Below are positions 1 to 6,220 of a stretch of DNA of 8,790 bases, piece after piece. The DNA is from JBFXDI01 sp050181295 (lineage in GTDB: Bacteria > Pseudomonadota > Alphaproteobacteria > Rhizobiales > Aestuariivirgaceae). The notes beneath the pieces are model-generated. The model worked only from the letters and a program-made list of their open reading frames with translations, made no database searches and was not told the origin of the DNA. Made by a program: the position numbers and the translations under genes. The DNA lies in the NCBI GenBank assembly GCA_050181295.1, contig JBFXDI010000153.1, positions 1-8,790 on the forward strand, in the 5' to 3' direction. How positions within the stretch are numbered: position 1 is the stretch's first letter; every line of letters starts with the position of its first letter.

Positions 1-598
1 TGCCGCCGAGGAAGCCGGTGGTGCGCGCCGCCGTTCCCACTCCGCCAGTAACTAAGACGCGGGCGCCGTTCTTGCCGGACCTGTTCCTCACCGCCGTTTT
101 GCCGACGGAGACATCGCGCAGAAACTTGATGATGTCGGCGCGGGTGAGATCGATCACGAGCTTTGAGCCAAGCAGAGGCTTGATATGCCGCTCAACCCGA
201 CCTCCATCGAATTCGATCGTCGAAGCTTTCTTCGGATAGCGTCGGCGGCCGAGCACGAGGCCCTTCCTTGCCGCCTTCATATACTGATCGCAGAGCTCGG
301 CGACGGTGAGCGACTTGCGCCTCGTCTTTCGCTCAAGCAACGGATCCGCCTTCTGCAGCACGACTCCGCCCAAGGTCTCAATGGCGAGCTTGCGCGCCTG
401 CTCGGTTGTGATGACGCCATGCTTGCCGATCGTCATTCGCCGCCTGGCGCCATCGGCGGTGCGGTAGTCGACGAAATAGGTTCGACGGTCGGTGGGGTGG
501 ACGTAGACGCCAAAGCCTCTCAGGTCCGAGCACCAAATCGTGTACTGCTTCTCCCGCAGCTGAGCGGCATCCACAATGGCTTTGGTGAGTTTTGGCAT
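1..598 (-). CDS. Tyrosine-type site-specific integrase (partial, runs off left edge)
   Basis: Integrase of a genomic island or prophage; catalyses recombination between element and chromosome attachment sites. The frame starts at ATG 598 (a stop lies upstream at 638-640) and stays open for 199 codons to the window edge, so the 3' end is missing. Residues 1 to about 90 look like the arm-type DNA-binding domain (DUF4102 style): start MPKLTK, then DLRGFGVYVHPT, YFVDYRTADG, MTIGKHG and TTEQARKLA. Residues about 90-185 are the helical core-binding domain (KSLTVAELCDQYM; HIKPLLGSKLVIDLTRADI). The visible end, GGVGTAARTTGFLGG, matches the entry into the catalytic domain of this family. The catalytic Arg/His/Arg/Tyr residues lie outside the window. 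It sits next to a comM gene lacking its 5' end, which fits integration at that gene. A GAAGG motif about 10 bases upstream may be its ribosome binding site. Confidence 0.88.
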   Translation of the reverse strand, partial: MPKLTKAIVDAAQLREKQYTIWCSDLRGFGVYVHPTDRRTYFVDYRTADGARRRMTIGKHGVITTEQARKLAIETLGGVVLQKADPLLERKTRRKSLTVAELCDQYMKAARKGLVLGRRRYPKKASTIEFDGGRVERHIKPLLGSKLVIDLTRADIIKFLRDVSVGKTAVRNRSGKNGARVLVTGGVGTAARTTGFLGG

Positions 599-770
599 GT
601 GGAGTGGGGCCTTCAGTAAGACCCACTCACTGTAGGCTCACCACGAGATTGGAAACAAGAGCGGTTTCAGCCCAAGACCAGTAAACACGTGGAAGCTTTA
701 AGCTATTGATCAGAATGGCGAAAGGCAAGAAGTAGCGGAGCAGGGCAACGGCCTGAAAGTCCACTCCCCA
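599..770. other. Non-coding end of the integrated element, with repeated motifs
   Basis: This stretch lies between the integrase start and the comM-homologous sequence and encodes nothing recognisable. It is more AT-rich than its surroundings near 690-715. It holds short motif copies: ACTGAAGG reads on the minus strand at 610-617, as ACTGTAGG on the plus strand at 629-636, and as ACTGAAGG on the plus strand at 770-777. The first and last are each accompanied by a CCCCACT-type block. Such repeats beside an integrase gene are where arm-type integrase binding sites normally lie, but that role is inferred. The integrase promoter should also be here; I could not identify a convincing one. Confidence 0.5.
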
Positions 771-795
771 CTGAAGGAGGGAAGCCACTTCGATC
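768..795. other. Putative attachment-site junction (element/comM boundary)
   Basis: Reading the comM frame backwards, homology to ComM/YifB is clear through KEGSHFDLP (codons from 774) and stops just upstream. Where family members have an ADLPKEGSHFDLP-like stretch, this sequence reads VHSPLKEGSHFDLP, and everything before it is unlike ComM. The frame stays open back to a TAA at 699-701 but has no ATG, GTG or TTG. The crossover therefore probably lies within or beside the bases coding for KEGSHF. Exact core ends cannot be set without the other end of the element or an uninterrupted relative. Confidence 0.6.
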
Positions 796-2084
796 TGCCG
801 ATCGCGCTGGCGCTGCTCACCGCCATGGGCGTGCTGCCGGGCGAGGCCCTGTCGCGCTATGCCGTCATCGGCGAACTGTCGCTCGACGGCGCGATCGCCC
901 CGGTGGCGGGGGCGCTGCCTGCCGCCGTCGCCGCCAACGCGCAGGGGCTCGGCCTCGTCTGCCCGCGCGACTGCGGACCCGAGGCCGCCTGGGCGGGCGA
1001 GGAGGTCGATATCCTGGCGGCGCGCAGCCTGCTCGAGATCGTCAACCACTTCAACGGCAGCCAGGTGCTCTCGCGGCCATCGCCCGGCGTGGCGGAGGAG
1101 GCGGCGGCCTTTCCGGATCTGAAGGACGTCAAGGGCCAGGAGGCGGCGCGGCGCGCGCTCGAGGTCGCGGCCGCCGGCGGCCATCACCTCTTGATGGTGG
1201 GTCCGCCGGGCGCGGGCAAGTCCATGCTGGCCTCCAGGCTTCCCTCGATCCTGCCGCCCATGGACGCCGCCGAGATGCTGGAGGTGAGCATGATCGCCTC
1301 CGTCGCGGGCGAGCTTCAGGGTGGCGGGCTGTCGCGCCGGCGTCCCTTCCGCAACCCGCACCACACAGCGAGCCAGGCGGCGCTCGCGGGCGGCGGCTTC
1401 CGCGCCCAGCCGGGCGAGATGGCGCTCGCCCACAACGGCGTGCTCTTTCTCGACGAGTTCCCCGAGTTCCAGCCGCGCGCGCTCGAGGCGCTGCGCCAGC
1501 CGCTCGAGTCGGGCCAGACGGTGGTGGCGCGCGCCAACCACCATGTCACCTATCCCGCCCGCTTTCAGCTCGTGGCCGCCATGAACCCCTGCCGCTGCGG
1601 CATGGCGGGCGAGGAAGGCCATGCCTGCCGGCGCGGCCCACGCTGCGCCGTGGATTACCAGGCGCGCATCTCCGGTCCTCTCCTCGACCGCTTCGACATC
1701 CGGATCGAGCTTGCATCCGTGCGCGCCTCCGACCTCGTGCTGCCGGCGCCACGGGAGGGGAGCGCGGAGGTGGCGGCCCGCGTGCTCGCCGCGAGGCGCC
1801 GCCAGCGGGCGCGCTTCGAGGCGCTGGGCGCATCGGGCCTCCGCACCAGCTCGCAGGCCGACGGCGAGCTCCTGGAGGAGATCGCACGGCCCGACGATGC
1901 GGGTCTCGGGCTGTTGCGCGAGGCGGCGGACGCCATGCGCCTTTCCGCCCGCGGCTATCACCGCGTGCTGAGGGTCGCCCGCACGCTTGCCGATCTCGAG
2001 GGCGAGGACATGGTTCGGCGCCTGCATGTCGCCGAAGCGCTGTCCTATCGCCAGCAGCCCGCGGCGCTGCGGCCCGCCGCGTGA
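771..2084 (+). pseudogene. comM: ComM/YifB Mg-chelatase-like AAA+ ATPase, 5'-truncated by integration
   Basis: ComM (YifB) is a hexameric helicase that promotes branch migration during integration of DNA taken up by natural transformation. Family members are about 500-515 residues. Here about 437 codons remain, lacking roughly the first 80-90 residues of the N-terminal domain. Counting from the first in-frame ATG (825; 419 residues) the AAA+ core is intact: Walker A GPPGAGKS at 126-133, RPFRNPHHTAS at 173-183, Walker B VLFLDEF at 206-212, four cysteines (256, 258, 268, 274) typical of the family, and a putative arginine finger in SGPLLDRFDI at 283-292. The C-terminal domain (ARGYHRVLRVARTLADLEG) is complete. 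No start codon lies between the upstream stop (699-701) and ATG 825, and 825 has no evident ribosome binding site, so any product would lack the N-terminal domain. I call it disrupted; a shortened protein cannot be excluded. Confidence 0.85.
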
Positions 2085-2143
2085 GAGGCCCTGCGGAGCG
2101 CACCGTAACCACTGACCAATGATCTGCCTTGCACCAAGTCCCT

Positions 2144-2224
2144 TCGTCACCCCGGCGCAGGCCGGGGTCCAATGAAGCCTGTCCGCCCGGCTCTCTTGGA
2201 TGCCAGCCTTCGCTGGCATGACGA
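2144..2224. repeat. Composite palindromic intergenic repeat (REP-like) between convergent genes
   Basis: The 81-bp unit begins TCGTCA and ends TGACGA, inverse complements. Inside are two hairpins, CCCCGGC-GCA-GCCGGGG at 2150-2166 and GCCAGC-CTTC-GCTGGC near 2202-2218, with GTCCA and TTGGAT flanking the inner side. This two-hairpin form is typical of intergenic repeats in alphaproteobacteria. It lies where comM (+) and the M14 hydrolase gene (-) converge, so it may act as a bidirectional transcription end or mRNA-stabilising structure; that role is inferred. Confidence 0.75.
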
Positions 2225-2273
2225 ACAAGGACCGGCCCATCCGGGATGACGTCGTCCGGACGGTGTTGGCCGC

Positions 2274-3293
2274 TCAAATGATCTCGTCCTCGTCGAACTG
2301 CGGCGTCTGGGAAATTCCGCCGCCCCGCGCCGGCTTGACACGCGCGATGTGAAGAAGCGCATCGCCGCGGTTGACCACCGGGAGATTCGAGAGCCCGATC
2401 ACGATGCCGTCGTCCGACGCGCTGACCGGCGTCTCCCGCCGGCCGAAGGGATCGGAGATGGCGCCGACGCTGGTGCCGCGGCCCACCCGCTCGCCGAGTC
2501 TCACGGCGCTCCGGAAGATGCCGCCCTCGGGCGCCCTGACCCAGGTGCTCGACCGCGACAGCACGGGAGCGGAGGCCCGCGGCACCTCCGCCTCGATCAT
2601 GCCGAGATGGCGCATCACCCTCAGGATGCCGGCGAGCCCGGCGCGGATCGCCTGCTCGTCGAAGCGCAGCGCCTCGCCGCCCTCGAACACCAGCACCTTC
2701 ACCTTGCGCTCGATCGCCGCCTTGCGGAGCGAGCCGTCCCGGAGCGGCGACACCAGCACCACCGGCGCGCCGAAGGCCATCGCCAGCGCCTCGAGCTCGC
2801 TCTCGCCAGGGCTGATGCGGATCTGCGGCAGGTTGGTGCGGTGGAGGCCGGCCGAATGGAGATCGATGCCGTAGCCCGCCCGCTCCACCACCTGGCGCAG
2901 GAACAGGTCGGCGAGCACGCTCGCGAGCGACCCGTGGTCGGAGCCGGGGAAGGAGCGGTTGAGGTCGCGCCGGTCGGGCAGGTAGCGCGACTGCGCGATG
3001 AAGCCGAAGGCGTTGACGACCGGCACCGCGAGCAGCGTGCCCTTGAGGCGCTTCAGCGCCGCATGCCGGAGCACCCGCCGGATGATCTCGACCCCCATCA
3101 CCTCATCGCCATGCAGCGCGGCGGAAAGGAAGAACACCGGGCCCGCCTCCCGCCCCTGCACCACCTCGACGGCGAGCGCCATGGGCGTGTGGTTGGAGAG
3201 CACGCTCACGGGCAGGTCGACGCCCGCCCGCTCGCCGGGGGCGACCCGCACGCCCCCGATCTCGAACGCTTGTGGCCCCCCGCCGTCGCTCAT
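2274..3293 (-). CDS. M14-family succinylglutamate desuccinylase/aspartoacylase-like zinc hydrolase
   Basis: A 339-residue zinc-dependent amidohydrolase of the carboxypeptidase M14 fold, in the AstE/aspartoacylase group that removes acyl groups from amino acids such as N-acetyl-aspartate or N-succinyl-glutamate. Zinc ligands are visible as HGDE (61-64) and DLHS (144-147, the second His). The substrate-binding DLNRSFPG is at 110-117, and a likely catalytic Glu is E204 in VFEGGE. Residues about 250-318 form the beta-rich C-terminal domain usual in this group. The acidic tail PQFDEDEII is unremarkable. ATG 3293 overlaps the rimK stop by four bases (ATGA) and has a good GAGGGG ribosome binding site, so translational coupling is likely. 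No signal peptide is seen, so it is probably cytoplasmic. Genes of this type are commonly found after rimK; a role in releasing or recycling glutamate-type modifications is inferred, and the true substrate is unknown. Confidence 0.88.
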   Translation of the reverse strand: MSDGGGPQAFEIGGVRVAPGERAGVDLPVSVLSNHTPMALAVEVVQGREAGPVFFLSAALHGDEVMGVEIIRRVLRHAALKRLKGTLLAVPVVNAFGFIAQSRYLPDRRDLNRSFPGSDHGSLASVLADLFLRQVVERAGYGIDLHSAGLHRTNLPQIRISPGESELEALAMAFGAPVVLVSPLRDGSLRKAAIERKVKVLVFEGGEALRFDEQAIRAGLAGILRVMRHLGMIEAEVPRASAPVLSRSSTWVRAPEGGIFRSAVRLGERVGRGTSVGAISDPFGRRETPVSASDDGIVIGLSNLPVVNRGDALLHIARVKPARGGGISQTPQFDEDEII

Positions 3294-4195
3294 CCCTTGC
3301 CCCTCGTCCGGGTGTGGCCGGGTTTCGCGGTCTTCTCGAGGAAGCCGATCATCGCCGCCGCCACGTCGACGCCGGTCGCCGTCTCGATGCCTTCGAGGCC
3401 GGGCGAGGAATTGACCTCCATCACCAGCGGTCCGCGCTTGGCGCGCAGCATGTCGACGCCCGCCACGTTGAGCCCCATGGCGTGCGCCGCTTTGATGGCG
3501 GCGCTGCGCTCGGCGGGCGTGATCCTGAGCGCCGTCGCCTTGCCGCCCCGATGCAGATTGGAGCGGAAATCGTCGCTCGATCCCGTGCGCTGCATGGCGG
3601 CCACCGCCTTGCCGCCCACCACCAGCACGCGGATATCGGTGCCTTCCGCCTCGCGCACGAACTCCTGCACCAGGATGTTGACATTGACGCCCCGGAAGGC
3701 CTCGACCACCGACTTCGCGGACTTGCGCGTCTCGCCCAGCACCACGCCGATGCCCTGCGTGCCCTCAAGCAGCTTGATGACGACGGGCGCGCCGCCCGCG
3801 ATCTCGATCACCTCGTCGGCCTGCCGCGTGTCGTGCGCGAAGGCGGTGACGGGAAGGCCGACGCCGTCGCGCGCCAAGAGCTGCAGCGAGCGGAGCTTGT
3901 CGCGCGAGCGGCCGATGGCGACGGATTCGTTCAAGGGCCACACGCCCATCATCTCGAACTGCCTGAGCACCGCGAGGCCGTAAAAGGTGCGGGAGGCGGC
4001 GATGCGCGGGATGACGGCGTCGAAGCCCTCGAGCTTGTCGCCACGGTAGCGCAGCTCGGGACGCCGCGACGTGATGTTCATGTAGCAGCGCAGGTAGTCC
4101 ACGGGCACGATCTCGTGGCCCCGCGCTTGCGCCGTCTCGATCAGGCGGCGGTGCGAATAGAGCCCCGGATTGCGGGTCATGAGCGCGATCTTCAT
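3290..4195 (-). CDS. rimK: RimK, ribosomal protein S6 glutamate ligase (ATP-grasp)
   Basis: An ATP-grasp ligase that, in the characterised family, adds glutamate residues to the C-terminus of ribosomal protein S6; relatives make poly-glutamate or N-acetylaspartylglutamate-type peptides. The start MKIALMTRNPGLYS at 4195 aligns with the usual RimK start and gives 301 residues, the normal length. A longer in-frame ATG at 4531 only adds sequence that shadows the upstream gene. Hallmarks in order: YMNI (38-41), DAVIPRI (59-65), FYGLAVLRQFEMMG (71-84), PLNESVAI (87-94), glycine-rich loop EGTQGIGV (144-151), VQEF (176-179), DFRSNLHRGG (209-218) and metal/phosphate motif MEVNSSPGLEGIE (259-271). All expected ATP-grasp motifs are present, so it should be active. 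It overlaps both neighbours by ATGA, placing it in the middle of a tightly coupled operon with a RimB-like protease and an M14 hydrolase. Confidence 0.95.
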   Translation of the reverse strand: MKIALMTRNPGLYSHRRLIETAQARGHEIVPVDYLRCYMNITSRRPELRYRGDKLEGFDAVIPRIAASRTFYGLAVLRQFEMMGVWPLNESVAIGRSRDKLRSLQLLARDGVGLPVTAFAHDTRQADEVIEIAGGAPVVIKLLEGTQGIGVVLGETRKSAKSVVEAFRGVNVNILVQEFVREAEGTDIRVLVVGGKAVAAMQRTGSSDDFRSNLHRGGKATALRITPAERSAAIKAAHAMGLNVAGVDMLRAKRGPLVMEVNSSPGLEGIETATGVDVAAAMIGFLEKTAKPGHTRTRGKG

Positions 4196-4710
4196 GGGCG
4201 GGAAGCCTTGCGTTTCTTCTTCTTGCTGCCGGTGAGCACGAGCGCCCGGCCCGGATCGACGAGGAAGCGCCCGCCGATGCTGTCGCGTCCGAGGAGCATG
4301 GGCGCCAGCATGTCGGTGCGATCGGTGAGCGTGATCTTGGCGGGGAAGCGATGGGGGCCGAGCGCCACCACCGTCTCGATGACGAGGCGCTCCTCGCTGT
4401 GGCCGCTGGAGCTGCGGATGCGCTTGCGGTCCACGATGTGGGCCGCGCAGCGGAAGCGGCGGCCGGGCACGCTCACCCGAAAGCGCACGCGCTCGCCCTC
4501 GATCTCGATCTCCTCCGCATGCAGCGCGCACCAGAGCGCGCCGGTGTCGATCTTGGCCTTGACCGGCCCGAGCCCGAGCTCCGGCAAGCTCACATATTCG
4601 CGCCAGCCGACGAGGGCAGGCTTGGGTCGGGGCTCTTTGGCGGCGCGCTTCAGCATGCGGGGCAGGGCAGGGGTGGGGTTGAGGTCGCGGCGAAATTTAT
4701 CCGGTTTCAT
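4192..4710 (-). CDS. rimB: RimB-like retropepsin-type protease (putative ATP-dependent zinc protease family)
   Basis: First gene of the rimB-rimK-M14 operon. It belongs to the family long named ATP-dependent zinc protease (PF05618); RimB in pseudomonads is a retropepsin-like protease acting in the S6 glutamylation pathway with RimK. From ATG 4710 (172 residues), GWREYVSLPELG is at 35-46, aspartic protease signature KIDTGA at 53-58, and the second conserved element MLLGRD at 138-143, as in single-domain retropepsins. An upstream ATG at 4749 adds 13 Arg-rich residues (MTVRRGSRRSPDA) with codon use unlike the rest of the gene. I prefer 4710, but neither start has a clear Shine-Dalgarno sequence. 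The C-terminus ends in a strongly basic tail (GSKKKKRKASRP, 161-172) that could contact RNA or ribosomes, which is inference. Its stop overlaps the rimK start (ATGA). Confidence 0.85.
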   Translation of the reverse strand: MKPDKFRRDLNPTPALPRMLKRAAKEPRPKPALVGWREYVSLPELGLGPVKAKIDTGALWCALHAEEIEIEGERVRFRVSVPGRRFRCAAHIVDRKRIRSSSGHSEERLVIETVVALGPHRFPAKITLTDRTDMLAPMLLGRDSIGGRFLVDPGRALVLTGSKKKKRKASRP

Positions 4711-4758
4711 GGCGTCGGGCGACCGTCTCGATCCCCGTCTGACCGTCATTCTGAATGG

Positions 4759-4880
4759 ACCTCATCCTGAGGTGCCCATGACGGCGGATACGCCGGCATG
4801 GCCTCGAAGGATGGGCAGCCGCATCGGACCCCCGCCCTTCGAGGCTCGGCCTTTCAGGCTCTCGTACCTCAGGACATGCG
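4759..4880. repeat. Intergenic palindromic repeat cluster upstream of the rimB operon
   Basis: The 180 bp between the ribBX-type gene and the rimB start hold several inverted repeats: ACCTCATCCTGAGGT at 4759-4773; a 10-bp stem GCCTCGAAGG (4801-4810) with CCTTCGAGGC (4836-4845); and a degenerate CCTCAGGACATG at 4867-4878 resembling the outer arm. Clusters built from CCTCATCCTGAGG and GCCTCGAAGGATGG arms are common between genes of Hyphomicrobiales. Transcripts of the ribBX-type gene would run into it, so it may act as a terminator or mRNA-end structure. No recognisable protein is encoded here, and no operon promoter was identified. Confidence 0.65.
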
Positions 4881-4889
4881 CGAGCCGCC

Positions 4890-6188
4890 TCACCCATCGA
4901 GCTTGATGGTGCCGGCGATCTCGATGCCGAAGCCCGAGAGGCCGACATAGTGGCGGCTCGAATTGGTCAGGATGCGGATCGACTTGACGCCGAGGTCACG
5001 CAGGATCTGTGCGCCGAGCCCGATGTCGCGCCAGATGCGCGCGCGGGCGGCGGAAGAGCTCGTCTCTTCCTCTTCCGGCAGGCCGAGCTTCGAGGCCGGC
5101 ACGCCCGCCGTTCCCTCGCGCAGATAGACGAGCACGCCCTGGCCCTCGCGCTTGAACGCCTCGTAGGATTCATTGAGCGTGCTGCGCGTGCCGAATACGT
5201 CGTCCACCAGGTCCTCGCGATGCAGCCGGACCGGCACGTTCAGCCCCGAGCCGATGTCGCCGAAGACGAGCGCCAGGTGCTGCGCCGGATCGAACGGGGT
5301 CGCGTAGGCGGTGGCGTGCGCCGTGCCGATCGGCGTCTCGACGTCGAAGCGGGCGCGGGGCTCGACAAGCCGCTCGCGCGCCTGCCGGTAGGAGATGAGG
5401 TCGGCGACCGAGATGATCTTCATGCCGTGCTCGCGCGCGAAGGCGAGCACCTCGGGGCCCCGCTTCACCGAACCGTCGTCGTTGACGAGCTCGGCGATGA
5501 CGCCGATCGGCGGGAGCCCTGCGAGCCGCGCGAGGTCGACTGCGGCCTCCGTGTGGCCCGAGCGCATGAGCACGCCGCCGCGCTTGGCGATGAGCGGGAA
5601 GACGTGCCCCGGTCGCACGAAGTCGGCGGCCTGCACGTTGCCGTTGGCGAGCGCATGCACGGTCGCCGCCCGCTCGCGCGCCGAGATGCCGGTGGTGAGC
5701 CCTTCGCGGTAGTCGACGGAGATGGTGAAGGCGGTGCCGTGCGGCGCGTCGTTGTCGGCGACCATGGGATCGAGCTTCAGCCGCCGCGCGTCCTCGCGCA
5801 TCATGGGCGCGCAGACGATGCCGGAGGTGTGGCGGATCATGAAGGCCATCTGCTCGGGGGAAATCTTGTTGGCGGCGGCGATGAGGTCGCCTTCGTTCTC
5901 GCGGTCGGCGTCATCCACCACGACCACCATCTCGCCGTTGCGGATGGCGGTGATGGCGTCCTCCACCTTGTCGAGCCCGCCATCCCGTTCGGCGAGCTCG
6001 CCCAGCACATCCGAGAAGGAGTCCGGCCGCACCTGGTTGCCGGTCACGCCCTGGATCTTGAGCGCGAGCTCGAGCGAGGGGGATTCGCCCGAGAGGATCT
6101 GCGACACGCGCCCCGGGCTGATGCCGAGGATACGGGCGAGATCGCTCTTGCGGGTGCCGGTCTGGCGGATCCAGTCGGAAAGGTTCAT
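4890..6188 (-). CDS. ribB: HTH-RibBX: DNA-binding domain + DHBP synthase (RibB) + degenerate RibA-like domain
   Basis: RibB makes 3,4-dihydroxy-2-butanone 4-phosphate from ribulose 5-phosphate in riboflavin synthesis. The 432-residue protein has three parts. Residues 1-50 read as an XRE/Cro-type helix-turn-helix (RKSDLARILGISPGRVSQILSG, with two helices around LGIS). Residues about 70-275 are complete RibB: acidic DDADRENEGDLI (92-103), APHGTAFTISVD (148-159), TTGISARERA (165-174), RPGHVFPL (192-199) and GHTEAAVDLARLAG (211-224), so it should be active. Residues about 276-432 resemble GTP cyclohydrolase II (DVFG 330-333; GLGAQILRDLGVKSIRILTN 390-409) but lack the three zinc cysteines: the usual SECLTGD reads REDLVDD (324-330), and the RCDCG stretch is gone. 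It should therefore not hydrolyse GTP. This is the RibBX variant known in proteobacteria. ATG 6188 begins the HTH; the ribosome binding site is weak. A single gene, with repeats on both sides. Confidence 0.92.
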   Translation of the reverse strand: MNLSDWIRQTGTRKSDLARILGISPGRVSQILSGESPSLELALKIQGVTGNQVRPDSFSDVLGELAERDGGLDKVEDAITAIRNGEMVVVVDDADRENEGDLIAAANKISPEQMAFMIRHTSGIVCAPMMREDARRLKLDPMVADNDAPHGTAFTISVDYREGLTTGISARERAATVHALANGNVQAADFVRPGHVFPLIAKRGGVLMRSGHTEAAVDLARLAGLPPIGVIAELVNDDGSVKRGPEVLAFAREHGMKIISVADLISYRQARERLVEPRARFDVETPIGTAHATAYATPFDPAQHLALVFGDIGSGLNVPVRLHREDLVDDVFGTRSTLNESYEAFKREGQGVLVYLREGTAGVPASKLGLPEEEETSSSAARARIWRDIGLGAQILRDLGVKSIRILTNSSRHYVGLSGFGIEIAGTIKLDG

Positions 6189-6220
6189 GACTTCAATGCC
6201 TGAGAGAATTTCGGATGCCC

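Noticed and set aside
1..770. AbaR-type resistance island in comM
   Set aside because: Those islands carry Tn7-like transposition genes; here the adjacent gene is a tyrosine integrase, so only the target gene is shared.
627..2240. Long minus-strand open frame opposite comM
   Set aside because: Shadow of a high-GC coding sequence: it lies antisense to clear ComM motifs, and its Arg/Ala-rich translation matches no family.
3290..4531. Longer rimK start at 4531 giving 413 residues
   Set aside because: The extra 112 residues are an out-of-frame reading of the rimB-like gene; MKIALMTRNPG at 4195 matches the family start.
2349..4906. Two long plus-strand open frames opposite the M14, rimK and rimB genes
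   Set aside because: Antisense shadows with low-complexity Arg/His/Asp-rich translations; the minus-strand genes carry full catalytic motifs.
4950..6203. Plus-strand frame opposite the ribBX-type gene
   Set aside because: Antisense shadow; the minus strand encodes unmistakable RibB motifs.
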